From an uncultured Lachnospiraceae bacterium (GTDB lineage Bacteria > Bacillota > Clostridia > Lachnospirales > Lachnospiraceae), in NCBI GenBank assembly GCA_944381535.1, contig CALWLN010000027.1, positions 1 to 64,000 on the forward strand: a DNA stretch of 64,000 nt, in the 5' to 3' direction. Under the pieces are notes generated by a model. That model made no database searches, was not told the origin of the DNA, and saw nothing but the letters and a program-made list of their open reading frames with translations. Positions 42,935-53,275 of this stretch are shown here, piece by piece (the first letter of the stretch is position 1; every line of letters starts with the position of its first letter). A program made the translations under genes and the position numbers.

Positions 42935-43834
42935 ATGTTAGGAAGAAAGAAAAAAATAAAGAACAGACTTCGGGCCAAGGGCGTGACTCCTACTCATTTC
43001 GACCGGAGCCAGGTGAAGATCCTGGCCTATATGGTCCCTATCTGTCTGGTGATGGCGCTTCCCATCGTGTTCATTTTCATGAACGCCTTCAAGCCGGTGG
43101 ATGAGCTTTTCGCCTATCCGCCCCGGCTGTACGTGAAGAATCCCACGTTCCAGAACTTTGAGGACCTGTTTTCCCTGACCAGCCAGACCAACATCCCCAT
43201 GAGCCGTTATCTGTTCAACAGCATTCTGTACACGGCGCTGACCATGGTGATCACCATCTATATCTCCGCCTGCGCGGGGTATGTGCTGTCCAAGAAGAAG
43301 TTCAAGGGGAGGACGGCATTGTTTAAGCTGAATCAGACGGCCCTGATGTTCGTTCCGGTGGCCGTGCAGATCCCACGGTACTTTGTCATGGTGTACACGG
43401 GGCTCATCGACAACTTTCTGGCCAATATCCTGCCGCTCCTTGCGGTGCCCACCAGCGTATTCCTGGTAAAGCAGTTCCTGGATCAGCTGCCAGATTCCCT
43501 GATCGAGGCGGCGGTGATAGACGGGGCCGGGGACGTGATGATCATGCGAAAGATTGTCATGCCTCTGATCCGTTCCCCTCTGGCCACGGTAGCGATCCTG
43601 TCCTTCTCCTCCGCCTGGGGCTCGGTGGAGGCGTCCACCTACTACATTGACAATGATTCCCTGAAGAATTTCGCCTTTTATGTTTCGACCTTAAGCAATG
43701 CCAGCGGGAACGTGGTGGCCGGAGCAGGGGTGTCGGCGGCGGCGTCGCTGATCATGTTCCTGCCCAGCCTGATCCTGTTTATCATCATGCAGTCCAGGGT
43801 CATGAACTCCATGGCGCATTCGGGAATCAAGTAA
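42935..43834 (+). CDS. Sugar ABC transporter permease, MalG-like (first pair)
   Basis: A 299-residue MalG/UgpE-type permease with six helices. The EAA loop is SLIEAAVIDGAGDVMIMRKI followed by MPLIRSP. RBS GGAGGAG precedes the ATG. It completes the first permease pair with the upstream gene, and the next gene (NHL-Yip1 protein) follows by 14 nt. Confidence 0.93.
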   Translation: MLGRKKKIKNRLRAKGVTPTHFDRSQVKILAYMVPICLVMALPIVFIFMNAFKPVDELFAYPPRLYVKNPTFQNFEDLFSLTSQTNIPMSRYLFNSILYTALTMVITIYISACAGYVLSKKKFKGRTALFKLNQTALMFVPVAVQIPRYFVMVYTGLIDNFLANILPLLAVPTSVFLVKQFLDQLPDSLIEAAVIDGAGDVMIMRKIVMPLIRSPLATVAILSFSSAWGSVEASTYYIDNDSLKNFAFYVSTLSNASGNVVAGAGVSAAASLIMFLPSLILFIIMQSRVMNSMAHSGIK

Positions 43835-43848
43835 GGAGGAGGCGTGAA

Positions 43849-45906
43849 GTGAGAAAGGCAGTTGCATTGATAACGGCAGTGCTGGCGGCGGTGCTGCTCC
43901 TGCCGGTGGGCGTGAAGGCATCCGGGAGTACGGCTTATACCTATACTCTGTCCGTGGACGGGGAGTGGATTCGGACTCAGGACGCCTACATGCCGGGAAG
44001 CATTTTTCTAAACGACGGGACCCTGAACGCGCCGGAGGATCTGTTCCTGTACGGAAACGAGGTCTACATTGCGGATACGGTTCCGGCAGAGGCGGGCTCC
44101 GGCGGCAGGATCCTTATCTATAACCTGGAGACCGGGAGCCTTAGAACCCTTGGCGAGGGCGTCCTGGCGCAGCCCATGGGCGTGTTCGTCAACGGCGACG
44201 GCGTCTTTGTGGCGGACCGGGGAGCCCAGGCCGTGTACCAGTTCTCCCAGGAGGGGGAGGTGCTGCTGGAGCTGGGAAGACCTGACAGCTATCTGTTCTC
44301 GGATCAGAGCCAGTACCTGCCCACGGGGGTGGCGGTGTCCGGTCAGGGCGTGATCTTTGTCTGCGGCGAGGGGGCCTACGAGGGGCTCATGCAGTTTGAC
44401 AGGCATGGGGAATTCCAGGGGTATTTCGCGGCAAACGCCACGGAGATGACCTTCGGTGACCGGCTGCGGGAGCTGATCTTAAATGAGGAGCAGATGAGCC
44501 AGCTGTTGAACCGGATTCCCAGCGCCATCTACGGCATGGATATTTCCGACCGGGATCTGATCTACAGCGTGACCCAGCTGGAGTCCGACTCCCTCTGGAC
44601 CATCGCCAGCCAGACGGAAAACGCGGTGAAGTACCACAACATGGCCGGGACGGATATTCTGTCCCAGGACCTGATCGCGGGGGAACCGAATTTTACGGAT
44701 ATCGCGGCCTATCGGGACGGCTTAAGCTTTGCGGTGACCTCCACGGGGATCATCTATGAGTACAACGACAACGGGGACGTGGTGTTCTCCTTCGGGGGAC
44801 TTGCCACCACGGAGCGCAGCGGCCATTTCATCAACGCGGTGGCCATCGACGTGGACGAGGCGGGGAATCTGTACATCCTGGACCGGGAAAATAAATATTT
44901 CCAGATGTTCTTCCCCACGGATTTCGCGAACGCTACCCACGAGGCCCTGTACCACTTAAATCAGGGCTCCTATGCCAAGAGTGAGGAGACCTGGCTGTCA
45001 TTGCTCAGCTTAAACGGCATGTCCTACATCGCCCATCAGGGCTATGGCAAGGTGCTGTACCAGCAGATGCGCTTTGAGGAGGCGGCTGAGGAATTCCGCA
45101 TCATCGGGGACAAGGAGTCCTACTCGGAATGCATGTGGGAAATCCGCAACAACTGGTTTCAGAGTTATCTGCCCTATCTGCTGATTCTGCTGATCGCGCT
45201 GCTTCTGTGGAGCTTTGCGCGCAAGGTCCTGCGAAGAAAAGGGAAGCTTCGGAAACGGCCTCCGGTGAAGAACCGGTTCCTGGCCGGACTGAAGCGCCAC
45301 TGGTCCTACCTGCGGATGATGCTGAAAAATCCCTTCGATGAGCTGTATGATCTGAAGAAGAAAAACCACGGGTCGGTGCTGTCCGCCACGGTGATCTTCG
45401 TGCTGGTATTTGCCATTTATCTGGCGGACATGTTCGGGAGGAGCTTTTCCTTCCAGATGGTGGATACGGAGAATTCGGCCCTGTCCTCGGTGGCGGTGCT
45501 GTTTTTGGTCCCCGCCTTCCTGTGGGTGGTGGGAAACTATATGGTCAGCGCCATCAATGACGGCGAGGGAAGCCTGCGCAGCGTGTACATCGCCACGGCT
45601 TATTCCCTGACGCCCTATGCGGTGCTGGGGCCCATCGTGATCCTGTCCACCTACGTGCTCACGTTGAACGAGGCGGTGATCGTGCATTACCTGTGGGCCA
45701 TCGCCATTCTGTGGTCGGCGGCGCTCCTGTGCGTTTCCGTGCGGGAGATCCACAATTATACCGTGAAAGAGACCGTCAAGATCATCCTGCTGACCCTGTT
45801 CTTCATGATCATGGCAGTGATCGTGTGCGTCATCCTGTTCCTGATCGGGCAGCAGGTGGTGATCTTTGTCAAGGATATTGTAAATGAGGTGGCCTATCAT
45901 GTGTAG
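43849..45906 (+). CDS. NHL beta-propeller and Yip1-domain membrane protein
   Basis: 685 residues. A signal peptide is followed by an NHL-type beta-propeller (~50-365; repeats such as APEDLFLYGNEVYIADT, QPMGVFVNGDGVFVADRG, AVAIDVDEAGNLYILDREN), a short TPR-like helical part (~370-430), one transmembrane helix (~440-465), and a C-terminal five-helix Yip1-like domain (~510-680). Such proteins accompany family-1 sugar transporters in Paenibacillus and Clostridia; their function is not established. A role in assembling or sensing the surface transport complex is inference. GTG start with AAGGAGGAGG. The stop overlaps the next start. Confidence 0.82.
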   Translation: MRKAVALITAVLAAVLLLPVGVKASGSTAYTYTLSVDGEWIRTQDAYMPGSIFLNDGTLNAPEDLFLYGNEVYIADTVPAEAGSGGRILIYNLETGSLRTLGEGVLAQPMGVFVNGDGVFVADRGAQAVYQFSQEGEVLLELGRPDSYLFSDQSQYLPTGVAVSGQGVIFVCGEGAYEGLMQFDRHGEFQGYFAANATEMTFGDRLRELILNEEQMSQLLNRIPSAIYGMDISDRDLIYSVTQLESDSLWTIASQTENAVKYHNMAGTDILSQDLIAGEPNFTDIAAYRDGLSFAVTSTGIIYEYNDNGDVVFSFGGLATTERSGHFINAVAIDVDEAGNLYILDRENKYFQMFFPTDFANATHEALYHLNQGSYAKSEETWLSLLSLNGMSYIAHQGYGKVLYQQMRFEEAAEEFRIIGDKESYSECMWEIRNNWFQSYLPYLLILLIALLLWSFARKVLRRKGKLRKRPPVKNRFLAGLKRHWSYLRMMLKNPFDELYDLKKKNHGSVLSATVIFVLVFAIYLADMFGRSFSFQMVDTENSALSSVAVLFLVPAFLWVVGNYMVSAINDGEGSLRSVYIATAYSLTPYAVLGPIVILSTYVLTLNEAVIVHYLWAIAILWSAALLCVSVREIHNYTVKETVKIILLTLFFMIMAVIVCVILFLIGQQVVIFVKDIVNEVAYHV

Positions 45907-48199
45907 CAAATGGAAAATGAAACGCGTCGTCGTCCCTGCTCTCTGCGCTCTGCTGGCCGGAAGCGCGCTCTTATCCAGCGCGGCGGGGGCCGGGGATGCT
46001 AAGAGCGGGACGCCGGAATACGGGACGGAGGATACCTCCGGATACGAGGTCATGACCAACCGCCATACCCAGTACGTCCCGCCCAGGGAGGCAGTCTGCC
46101 TCCTTACCACGGAGGGGTTTGAGGAAAAGCTGAACAACGGCACGCTGTCCGTCTGGTACAGCGAGGATACGGAGGGGCTTCGGATCGTGGACCTAAGGAG
46201 CGGCTATGTCTGGGGCTGCATCGACGACAGGGAAGAGTACGGGCTCAACAACCGGTGGACCGACCGGGCCTCCTCCATGCTGTACATCACCTACTTTAAC
46301 CTGGAGGGGACCCAGGAGAGCTGCGCCCTGTCGGAAAATACCTTTGACGCCAAGTACCAGTGGGGGGAGGACGGTTTTACCTGTGAGGTGTCGGCCAGGC
46401 GGCTGGGCATCTCCTTCTCCTTCGCGGTAAGCATTGAGGAGGACAGGCTCACCTTCGCCATGGAGGATGAAAGCATTGAGGAGACCGGAAAAAGCAAGCT
46501 GGCCGGGGTCAGCTTCCTAAGCTTCCTTGGGACGGTGTACGAGGATACGGTGCCGGGATACGTGCTGGTGCCGGACGGCTCCGGAGCTCTGATCCGGTTC
46601 CAAAAGGCCAAGGCCTATCAGTCCGGCTACAGCCGGAAGGTCTACGGCAACGACCTGGCCATCGACAGGGACACGACCCTGAGCAACTTAAACGGGAACC
46701 GCACCGACGATTACGCCACTGAGGAGAACCGGCTGTCCCTTCCGGTCTGGGGAATGGTCCACGGGGAAGGGCAGAACGGCTTTCTGGCCTCCGTGGAGGG
46801 CGGGGAGCTCTACACCGTCATCAACGCCATCCCGGCGGGAGCGGAGAACCAGACGGTGCGGTTCACACGGGCTTACGCGGATTTCATCTACCGGAGCCAG
46901 TATGACAAGCGGGTGTCCAACAGCCGGACCGTGACCATGCCCCAGGAGGAGTTAAATACGGTAAATCCCGTGCTGACCTACACCTTCCTGACCGGGGAGG
47001 AGGCGGATTACTCCGGCATGGCCAGGGAGTACCGGGCACAGCTTCTCTCCCGTGGGCTTCTGCCGGAACAGGGACCGGAGACGGAGGGGGAGATCCCCCT
47101 GCTCCTTCAGACGGCGGGCTCCGAGGTGCGGGAGGGATTCCTGTTCAACGGCCTTCAGGTCCTTACCACGGCGGATCAGGCGCAGGCCATGCTGGATACC
47201 CTTGCGGAGGGCGGCATTTCCAACGTGTCCCTGCTGCTGCTGGGCTGGAACGAGGGCGGTTATCACGGAGCGGCCTACGGGGAGACGGATTTTGAAAAAG
47301 AGGTGGGAACACGGGGCGAGATAGAAGCGCTGCGGGACCGGGTGGAGGAGAACGGCGGAAGCTTTGCCCTGGCGGTAGATCCGGTGACGGCCAACGAGGA
47401 CCAGATCCGCGTAAGCCGGGACGCCGCCTTAAACGCCACGCTGGATACGGTGATGGAGACCGTCCCCAATCCCGGCCTTATGTACCCGGACACCTATTAT
47501 CTTCGGCATACCAGGATAACGGAAACGCTCTCGAAGACCTTTGCGGAGCTTGAGGACTTTGATCTCCTTCTTGAGGGCATGGGAAGCTATCTGTATTCGG
47601 ATTATACCATTGACGATGAACTGACACGGCTTGGGGTACAGGGAGAACTTCTTGCGACGGTGGAACAGGCCGGGCAGGAGCTGTGGCTGGATGGGACGAA
47701 CCTGTACCTGCTTCCGTACGCCTCGGTCCTTACGGATGTTCCGGTGACCGGGAGCCAGTATATTTACGAGACGGACAGCGTGCCGTTTTTGCAGATGGTG
47801 CTCAGGGGCTCCGTGGATTACTACGCGCCAAGCGCCAATCAGGGATTTTACGATAACGCCAGTATACTGAAGATGATCGAGTATGGTGCCTATCCCTCCT
47901 TCCTGGTGATGGGGGCGGACAACTTCTCCCTGAACGATACGCCCATGGAAAATTATTTTTCCCTGAACTTTGAGGACTGGGAGGAGCGAATCTATGAGGT
48001 CTATGGCAAGGTCAACGAGGCGCTTGAGAACGTAAAGGGCGCTGCCATAAGCTCCCACCATGTGGAGGCGGAGGGCGTCTCCCGCACGGCCTATGACAAC
48101 GGCGCGCGCATTTACGTGAATTACAACGGGGAGGATTACGTGACGGAAGATGGCCTTACGGTGCCTGCGGGGGGCTATGCGGTGGAGGGACAGCCATGA
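45899..48199 (+). CDS. DUF5696-like secreted protein of sugar-transporter operons
   Basis: 766 residues with a signal peptide (VVVPALCALLAGSALLSSAAGAG). A beta-rich N-terminal half (WYSEDTEGLRIVDLRSGYVWG, then VLVPDGSGALIRF) precedes a barrel-like C-terminal half (GLQVLTTADQAQAMLDTL, LLLLGWNEGGYHGA, FALAVDPVTANEDQI). This matches the DUF5696-type proteins that sit beside Yip1 proteins and ABC permeases in Gram-positive sugar loci. The barrel half suggests a glycosidase-like role, but no catalytic pair can be named. GAGGTGG precedes the ATG at 45899; in-frame ATG 45884 has no RBS. Confidence 0.78.
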   Translation: MCSKWKMKRVVVPALCALLAGSALLSSAAGAGDAKSGTPEYGTEDTSGYEVMTNRHTQYVPPREAVCLLTTEGFEEKLNNGTLSVWYSEDTEGLRIVDLRSGYVWGCIDDREEYGLNNRWTDRASSMLYITYFNLEGTQESCALSENTFDAKYQWGEDGFTCEVSARRLGISFSFAVSIEEDRLTFAMEDESIEETGKSKLAGVSFLSFLGTVYEDTVPGYVLVPDGSGALIRFQKAKAYQSGYSRKVYGNDLAIDRDTTLSNLNGNRTDDYATEENRLSLPVWGMVHGEGQNGFLASVEGGELYTVINAIPAGAENQTVRFTRAYADFIYRSQYDKRVSNSRTVTMPQEELNTVNPVLTYTFLTGEEADYSGMAREYRAQLLSRGLLPEQGPETEGEIPLLLQTAGSEVREGFLFNGLQVLTTADQAQAMLDTLAEGGISNVSLLLLGWNEGGYHGAAYGETDFEKEVGTRGEIEALRDRVEENGGSFALAVDPVTANEDQIRVSRDAALNATLDTVMETVPNPGLMYPDTYYLRHTRITETLSKTFAELEDFDLLLEGMGSYLYSDYTIDDELTRLGVQGELLATVEQAGQELWLDGTNLYLLPYASVLTDVPVTGSQYIYETDSVPFLQMVLRGSVDYYAPSANQGFYDNASILKMIEYGAYPSFLVMGADNFSLNDTPMENYFSLNFEDWEERIYEVYGKVNEALENVKGAAISSHHVEAEGVSRTAYDNGARIYVNYNGEDYVTEDGLTVPAGGYAVEGQP

Positions 48200-49077
48200 A
48201 GAAGAAAAAGAGATTTCAAATGACAAAGCGGAGAAGAACGGCGCTGATCGGCTATTCCTTCCTAAGCCTCTGGATCCTGGGATTTTTGGTGTTTACGTTG
48301 TATCCGGTGATCCTGTCCTGGGTGATCGGACTGTCGGAGCTGGAGATGGGGCTTAGCGGGATTAAATATACCTTCCAGGGACTGCGCTTTTTTCAGTACG
48401 CGTTCCAGACGGACGCCCAGTTCCTGCCCAAGCTGGCGGAGTCCTTGGGATTCATCTGCTACGCAACCCCGGTGATCGTGGTGCTGGCCCTGCTGCTGGC
48501 GCTGATGCTGAAGGGAAAATACCGGGGCAGGACCCTGTTTCGGACCATCTTCTTCATGCCGGTGGTGATCATGAGCGGCCCGGTGATCTCGGGACTGCTG
48601 GGCAGGTACAGCGTGGACTTCTCGGAGGCGTCCCCGGCGCTGTTCGCCTTTATCGACGCCCTGCCGGAGGTGTTCCGCTCTCCCTGCATGTTCGTGATGG
48701 AGAATCTGGTGACGGTGCTGTGGTATTCCGGCGTACAGATTCTGATCCTGCTGGTATCCATCCAGCGAATTAGCCCGGAGCTATACGAGGCGGCCTCCAT
48801 CGACGGGGCCTCCGGCTGGGAGAAGTTCTGGAAGATCACGCTGCCCTATACCCTGCCCACCCTTCTGGTGTGCGCCCTGTATACGGTCATTGAGCTGGCT
48901 AATGACTCCACCAACGCGGTGAATACTTACATCGCCGAGAAGATGTTCGACCACAAGCTGGGGTATTACAGTTATTCCACGGCCATGGCCTGGATCTACA
49001 CGGGAACGGTGATCGCCATCCTGTTGCTGATATTTTGCGTTTTGAAATTTTTCCAGAGAAAGGAGCGGAAGGCATGA
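48196..49077 (+). CDS. Sugar ABC transporter permease, MalF-like (second pair)
   Basis: A 293-residue permease with six helices. The EAA loop is ELYEAASIDGASGWEKFWKI followed by LPYTLP. It begins in the 4-nt ATGA-type overlap with the previous gene, RBS GGAGGGA. It forms a second permease pair in the same operon, distinct in sequence from the first, so either two transporters or one mixed transporter is possible. Confidence 0.93.
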   Translation: MKKKKRFQMTKRRRTALIGYSFLSLWILGFLVFTLYPVILSWVIGLSELEMGLSGIKYTFQGLRFFQYAFQTDAQFLPKLAESLGFICYATPVIVVLALLLALMLKGKYRGRTLFRTIFFMPVVIMSGPVISGLLGRYSVDFSEASPALFAFIDALPEVFRSPCMFVMENLVTVLWYSGVQILILLVSIQRISPELYEAASIDGASGWEKFWKITLPYTLPTLLVCALYTVIELANDSTNAVNTYIAEKMFDHKLGYYSYSTAMAWIYTGTVIAILLLIFCVLKFFQRKERKA

Positions 49078-50066
49078 CAGAGATAAAAAGCGGGGCGGGC
49101 GTCCTGCCTGGCGGGAAGGTTCTTCACGGGGGAGACCTTTTCGAGAGGACCCTGGGGAAGCGGAAGCTTTTCTTAAAGAAAAAGGCGGGTGGATTTGCGC
49201 GGAAGCTGATCCTGTACGCGCTGCTGGTGTGTATCGGGTTCGTGTTCCTGTACCCGTTCCTGTATATGATCGTAAACAGCTTCAAGTCGCCGGAGGATCT
49301 GATGAATCCGGCGGTGACCTGGATCCCGTCTTCTTTGTACCTGGAAAATTACGTTAAGGCCTTCCGCACCCTGGACTTCGCCAGGAGCTTCGGAAACTCC
49401 CTGTACATCTCCCTGATCGCGGCGGTGCTGCAGACGGCGGTGGCGGCGGTGACCGGGTATGGGCTGGCAAGATTCCGGGTGAAGCTTAAGGGCATCATCA
49501 CGGTGCTGATTCTGGCCACCTTCGTGCTCCCGGTGGAGACCCTTCTGATCCCCAGGTACGTGATGTTCAACTCCTACCATCTGCTGGACACGCCCCTGCC
49601 CCTGTGGCTTTCCGCGTTCACGGGCCAGGGCCTGAAGGCGGCGGTGTTCATCCTGGTGTTCCAGCAGATTTTCGCCAGCTACCCGGTATCCTTAGACGAG
49701 GCGGCGGAGCTGGATGGAGCGGGAAAATATAAGGTGTTCTGGAAGATCGCGGTGCCCATCGGCAGGCCGGCCATTGTGCTGAGCATGCTGTTCTCCTTCG
49801 TGTGGTACTGGAACGAGACCCGGCAGTCGGGGCTGTACTTCGGCGAGGTGATCAAGACCTTGCCCATGCGGCTGGGAAGCTTCGCGGCCTCCTACGAGAG
49901 CCTTTATGAGGGGGCGGGGACCACCACGGATGCGGCGATGAGTATCAACGAGGGAGTGACGCTGGCGGGGACTTTACTGTCCTGCCTGCCGATCCTGATC
50001 TTGTTTATCATTTTACAGAGGTACTTTGTGGAGAGCATTGAGAAGTCCGGGATCACCGGGGAATAA
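49074..50066 (+). CDS. Sugar ABC transporter permease, MalG-like (second pair)
   Basis: A 330-residue MalG-type permease. A ~40-residue N-terminal extension precedes six helices. The EAA loop is SLDEAAELDGAGKYKVFWKI followed by AVPIGRP. The ATG at 49074 overlaps the previous stop (ATGA) and follows AAAGGAG; the longer in-frame start lies inside the previous gene. Partner of the permease just upstream. Confidence 0.92.
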   Translation: MTEIKSGAGVLPGGKVLHGGDLFERTLGKRKLFLKKKAGGFARKLILYALLVCIGFVFLYPFLYMIVNSFKSPEDLMNPAVTWIPSSLYLENYVKAFRTLDFARSFGNSLYISLIAAVLQTAVAAVTGYGLARFRVKLKGIITVLILATFVLPVETLLIPRYVMFNSYHLLDTPLPLWLSAFTGQGLKAAVFILVFQQIFASYPVSLDEAAELDGAGKYKVFWKIAVPIGRPAIVLSMLFSFVWYWNETRQSGLYFGEVIKTLPMRLGSFAASYESLYEGAGTTTDAAMSINEGVTLAGTLLSCLPILILFIILQRYFVESIEKSGITGE

Positions 50067-50094
50067 AACGAAAGGAAAAAGGAGGGCAAGGAAC

Positions 50095-53000
50095 ATGAAA
50101 CGGAGGTTTTTAAGGGTAATCAGCGCGGCGGTGGCGGCGGTGACGCTGGCCATGTCTCTGCCGAAAACGGCGCTGGCGCTGACCAATGACAACCAGATCA
50201 TCGATGTGACCTGGGAGAGTCCTACTAAGATTGCGGCGGTAGAGCAGCAGGAGGAGCAGTTCATCCTCTCTGCCCAGACCGATTCGGGAAGGGTGTGCAA
50301 CTTCTATTTTACCTTCCCGGAAAATGGGGGTGTGCGGTTCCATGCGGACCAGGAAGGAATCTTCAAGCCCCAGGCTGTCACTCCCATCGGGTATTCTGTG
50401 GACGGCTCCGCCATTGTGATGGAGGCGAATGGGACAAAGGTGAAGCTGTACACCAAATCCAGTCCCTGGTATTTTGAGGTGTATAACGGCGAGGATACGA
50501 AGGTGGTGGCTTACCAGGCGGACAAAATCTCTCTGGGCTACGATGAGACCAACGCCCTGCGGAAGGTAAAAATCGCCAATTCCGTGACGGAGGGCGAGGT
50601 CCTTTTCGGACTGGGCGAGCGTTTCGGCGGATTCGTGCAGAATGGGAAGACGGTGGAGATGTGGAATACGGACAGCTTTGCCCAGCTCTCGGAATCCTAC
50701 GGGGACCACAACGTGGGCTATAAGAATATTCCCCTCCTTCACAGCAGCGGCGGCTATTCGGTGTTCCACAACAACACCTACTACGGCATCGTGGATGTGG
50801 CGGAGACTAACCCTGAGGAATGCTCCTTCGAGTTCTACGGGCCGATCCTGGACATGTATGTGTGGACGGATTCTTCCGAAGAAAATATCGGCCATTACAA
50901 CGAGCTGACGGGAAGCACCGTGGTGGTGCCCAAATGGGCTCTATCCTACTGGGCCGGACAGTCCTCCAGCGTCTGGTTAAAGGACGGGGATGATACGGAG
51001 ACGGTGAGCGATACGGTGTTTTCAAGGCTGGACCGCTACGAGGAGCTGGGAACGCCCATTCAGAACATTTACGCGGAAGGCATTGCGGCAAAATTAAAAT
51101 ACGTGGATATCGTCAAACAGATGCAGGAGCGGGGCATCCACGTCTTCGGCTGGATGGATTCCACCTGGAGAACCTTTGACGATGATATCACTTCGGAGCA
51201 GATCGGGGACTTTGAGACCATGGACAAGGCCCTTTATCCCCTGGTGATGTGGGAGGACTCCCCGGGAGCCTGGTGGTGGACCAGCGACGGCGCTAAATGG
51301 GTGGATTACAGTGATCCCGTGGCTGTCGAGTGGCTGGAGGCCAGATTTGAGCCCTTCTTAGGAAACGGCCTGTACGGGATGATGGTGGACTACAACGATA
51401 ACGTGGGTGTGGAAACCTACTATCCTGGCAACCAGGGAACCGGTGACTGGATGCACAACTTCAGCGCCTATTATTATGATCAGGCCGTAAGCGAGGTATT
51501 TAAAAATTATTATGGGGAAGGGGAGTACATCACCTTCGCCAGGGCTGCCTGCGCAGGCAGTCAGCAGTTTACGGCGGTATTCGGCGGCGACCAGACCTCC
51601 ACCTTCCTGGGGCTGCAGCAGTCCGTGTCGGCCCTTCTCTCCAGCGCCGCCTCCGGCATCAACGTCTGGGGCAGCGATATCGGTGGGTTGGGCAGCGATG
51701 ACGACACCGCAAAGCACAACCCGACGCTGTACGCAAGGTGGCTGCAGTTTGGCACCTTCAGCCCCCTGATGCGTACCCACGGACAGACCGGCTGGCGGGA
51801 TCCCTGGGAGTACGGGGACAACGATTCCAGCACGGAGCTGTTCCAGAAATATTACTGGACCAGGGAGAACCTTGTGGATCTGGTGTACAGCGGGACTTTG
51901 AAGGCTTCCAAGGAAAATATCCCCATGACCCAGAGCATGGTGGTGGCCTACCCAACGGAAACGGAGCTGATCGCCAACGAGGGCCAGTATCTGTTCTGCG
52001 ACAGTCTTCTTGTGTGCCCCGTCACCGAGGAAAACGCGGCTTACAAGGAAGTGCAGTTCCCGGAGGGCCGCTGGGTGGATCTCTTTGACGGAACCGTATA
52101 CGAGGGCGGACAGACCGTAGAGGTGAGCGCGCCCCTGGATAAGATTCCGGTATTCATCGAGGCGGGCTCTGCGTTCCCGGTGACATTGGGGGAGGACCTC
52201 TCCATCGGGACCATCAACACGGAGGGAAAGAACGCCCAGGCGCTTCTGGTGGCCCCGGCGGTGGAGCAGAAGGAGAACCGGATCTATCTGTCCACAGAGG
52301 AGATCAGGACGGTGCTGTGCGACACCACAGGGGAAAATACCTACCTGGTGGAAGCGGAGGATGGTCTCAACAAGCCCATCGTGGTGGTGGCCGGATGTAC
52401 CGCGGATGAAGTCAGCGTGGACGGAAAGGCTCTGACGGAACTTAGCGAGCGTCCCGATTCCTCGGCCACGGAGCCAGGCTATTACCGGGATGTGGAGAAC
52501 AACGTCACCATCCTTGTGGTGGGAGAGGGCTGGAGCAGTATCACCTGTCACGATTCCGGGGAGCGCCCCGTGAATCTGGCCCGGAACCACAAGGTAACGG
52601 CGGAGGGCCTGGGCGATGAGAGCTCTGAAAATGCCGGAGCCATCGTGGATGGAAGCTACAGCGAGGCCCTTGCCATTGAGGAGAGCGACGAGGGAACCGT
52701 GACCCTTGACCTGGAGCAGCCGGAGGAGATGAACCGCGTCCTCTTAAAGTGGGGAACCACTTATGCCGCCAGCTACACCCTGGAAGCGTCGGAGGACGGT
52801 GAGGACTGGGATACGATTTTAAAGAAGGAGGACGGCGGAGGCGGAACCGACCGGGTAGTGTTCGAGGAGCCGAAGACCTACCGCTATCTTAGGATCAGCG
52901 GTGTGGAGAGCTCGTCCCGGACAGACGCCCAGCTGGTGGAGCTGGAGGTCTACGGCAGCAAGACAGGCAGCGGCGTCTATGAGGACAAGGACGCCCTACA

Positions 53001-53193
53001 GACGTCGGGTAGTGACAGTGCTGAAAACGGCGATGGGAAGGAAGAGGCAGGCATTCCCTGGCTGCCCATTCTCCTGGCAGGAGCAGGCGTGGTCCTGGTG
53101 CTGGCCGCAGTCATCGTGATCGCGGTGGTTGTGCGTGGACGGAAGAAAAGAAAGCAGGAAAATCCGGCGGAAAATGAAGGCGGGGAAGAGTAA
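50095..53193 (+). CDS. Membrane-anchored extracellular GH31 with F5/8-type C domain
   Basis: 1032 residues. A signal peptide (FLRVISAAVAAVTLAMSLPKTALA) is followed by GH31 (~40-740) with nucleophile D432 in MMVDYNDN and acid/base D499 in VFGGDQ. A galactose-binding F5/8 type C-like domain follows (~830-960, RNHKVTAEGLGDE to RYLRISGVE). A linker, a transmembrane helix (~985-1008) and a Lys/Arg tail end the protein. It should work at the cell surface next to the binding proteins of this operon. The ATG at 50095 follows GGAGGGCAAGG. It is the last gene of the long operon and is followed by a terminator. Confidence 0.92.
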   Translation: MKRRFLRVISAAVAAVTLAMSLPKTALALTNDNQIIDVTWESPTKIAAVEQQEEQFILSAQTDSGRVCNFYFTFPENGGVRFHADQEGIFKPQAVTPIGYSVDGSAIVMEANGTKVKLYTKSSPWYFEVYNGEDTKVVAYQADKISLGYDETNALRKVKIANSVTEGEVLFGLGERFGGFVQNGKTVEMWNTDSFAQLSESYGDHNVGYKNIPLLHSSGGYSVFHNNTYYGIVDVAETNPEECSFEFYGPILDMYVWTDSSEENIGHYNELTGSTVVVPKWALSYWAGQSSSVWLKDGDDTETVSDTVFSRLDRYEELGTPIQNIYAEGIAAKLKYVDIVKQMQERGIHVFGWMDSTWRTFDDDITSEQIGDFETMDKALYPLVMWEDSPGAWWWTSDGAKWVDYSDPVAVEWLEARFEPFLGNGLYGMMVDYNDNVGVETYYPGNQGTGDWMHNFSAYYYDQAVSEVFKNYYGEGEYITFARAACAGSQQFTAVFGGDQTSTFLGLQQSVSALLSSAASGINVWGSDIGGLGSDDDTAKHNPTLYARWLQFGTFSPLMRTHGQTGWRDPWEYGDNDSSTELFQKYYWTRENLVDLVYSGTLKASKENIPMTQSMVVAYPTETELIANEGQYLFCDSLLVCPVTEENAAYKEVQFPEGRWVDLFDGTVYEGGQTVEVSAPLDKIPVFIEAGSAFPVTLGEDLSIGTINTEGKNAQALLVAPAVEQKENRIYLSTEEIRTVLCDTTGENTYLVEAEDGLNKPIVVVAGCTADEVSVDGKALTELSERPDSSATEPGYYRDVENNVTILVVGEGWSSITCHDSGERPVNLARNHKVTAEGLGDESSENAGAIVDGSYSEALAIEESDEGTVTLDLEQPEEMNRVLLKWGTTYAASYTLEASEDGEDWDTILKKEDGGGGTDRVVFEEPKTYRYLRISGVESSSRTDAQLVELEVYGSKTGSGVYEDKDALQTSGSDSAENGDGKEEAGIPWLPILLAGAGVVLVLAAVIVIAVVVRGRKKRKQENPAENEGGEE

Positions 53194-53275
53194 GTTGATG
53201 TAATAATGGAAAGTTACCCATAAGTCTTGTGGGAAACTTTATGGGAAGGTTAATGGGGAGAGGAAGAAAAGAAAG

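Noticed and set aside
45010..46143. 377-codon antisense frame over the NHL-Yip1 and DUF5696 genes
   Set aside because: His/Gln-rich shadow translation spanning two sense genes with clear domains.
51358..52590. 410-codon antisense frame in the anchored GH31 gene
   Set aside because: Shadow of a conserved sense enzyme; no start signal and no family match.
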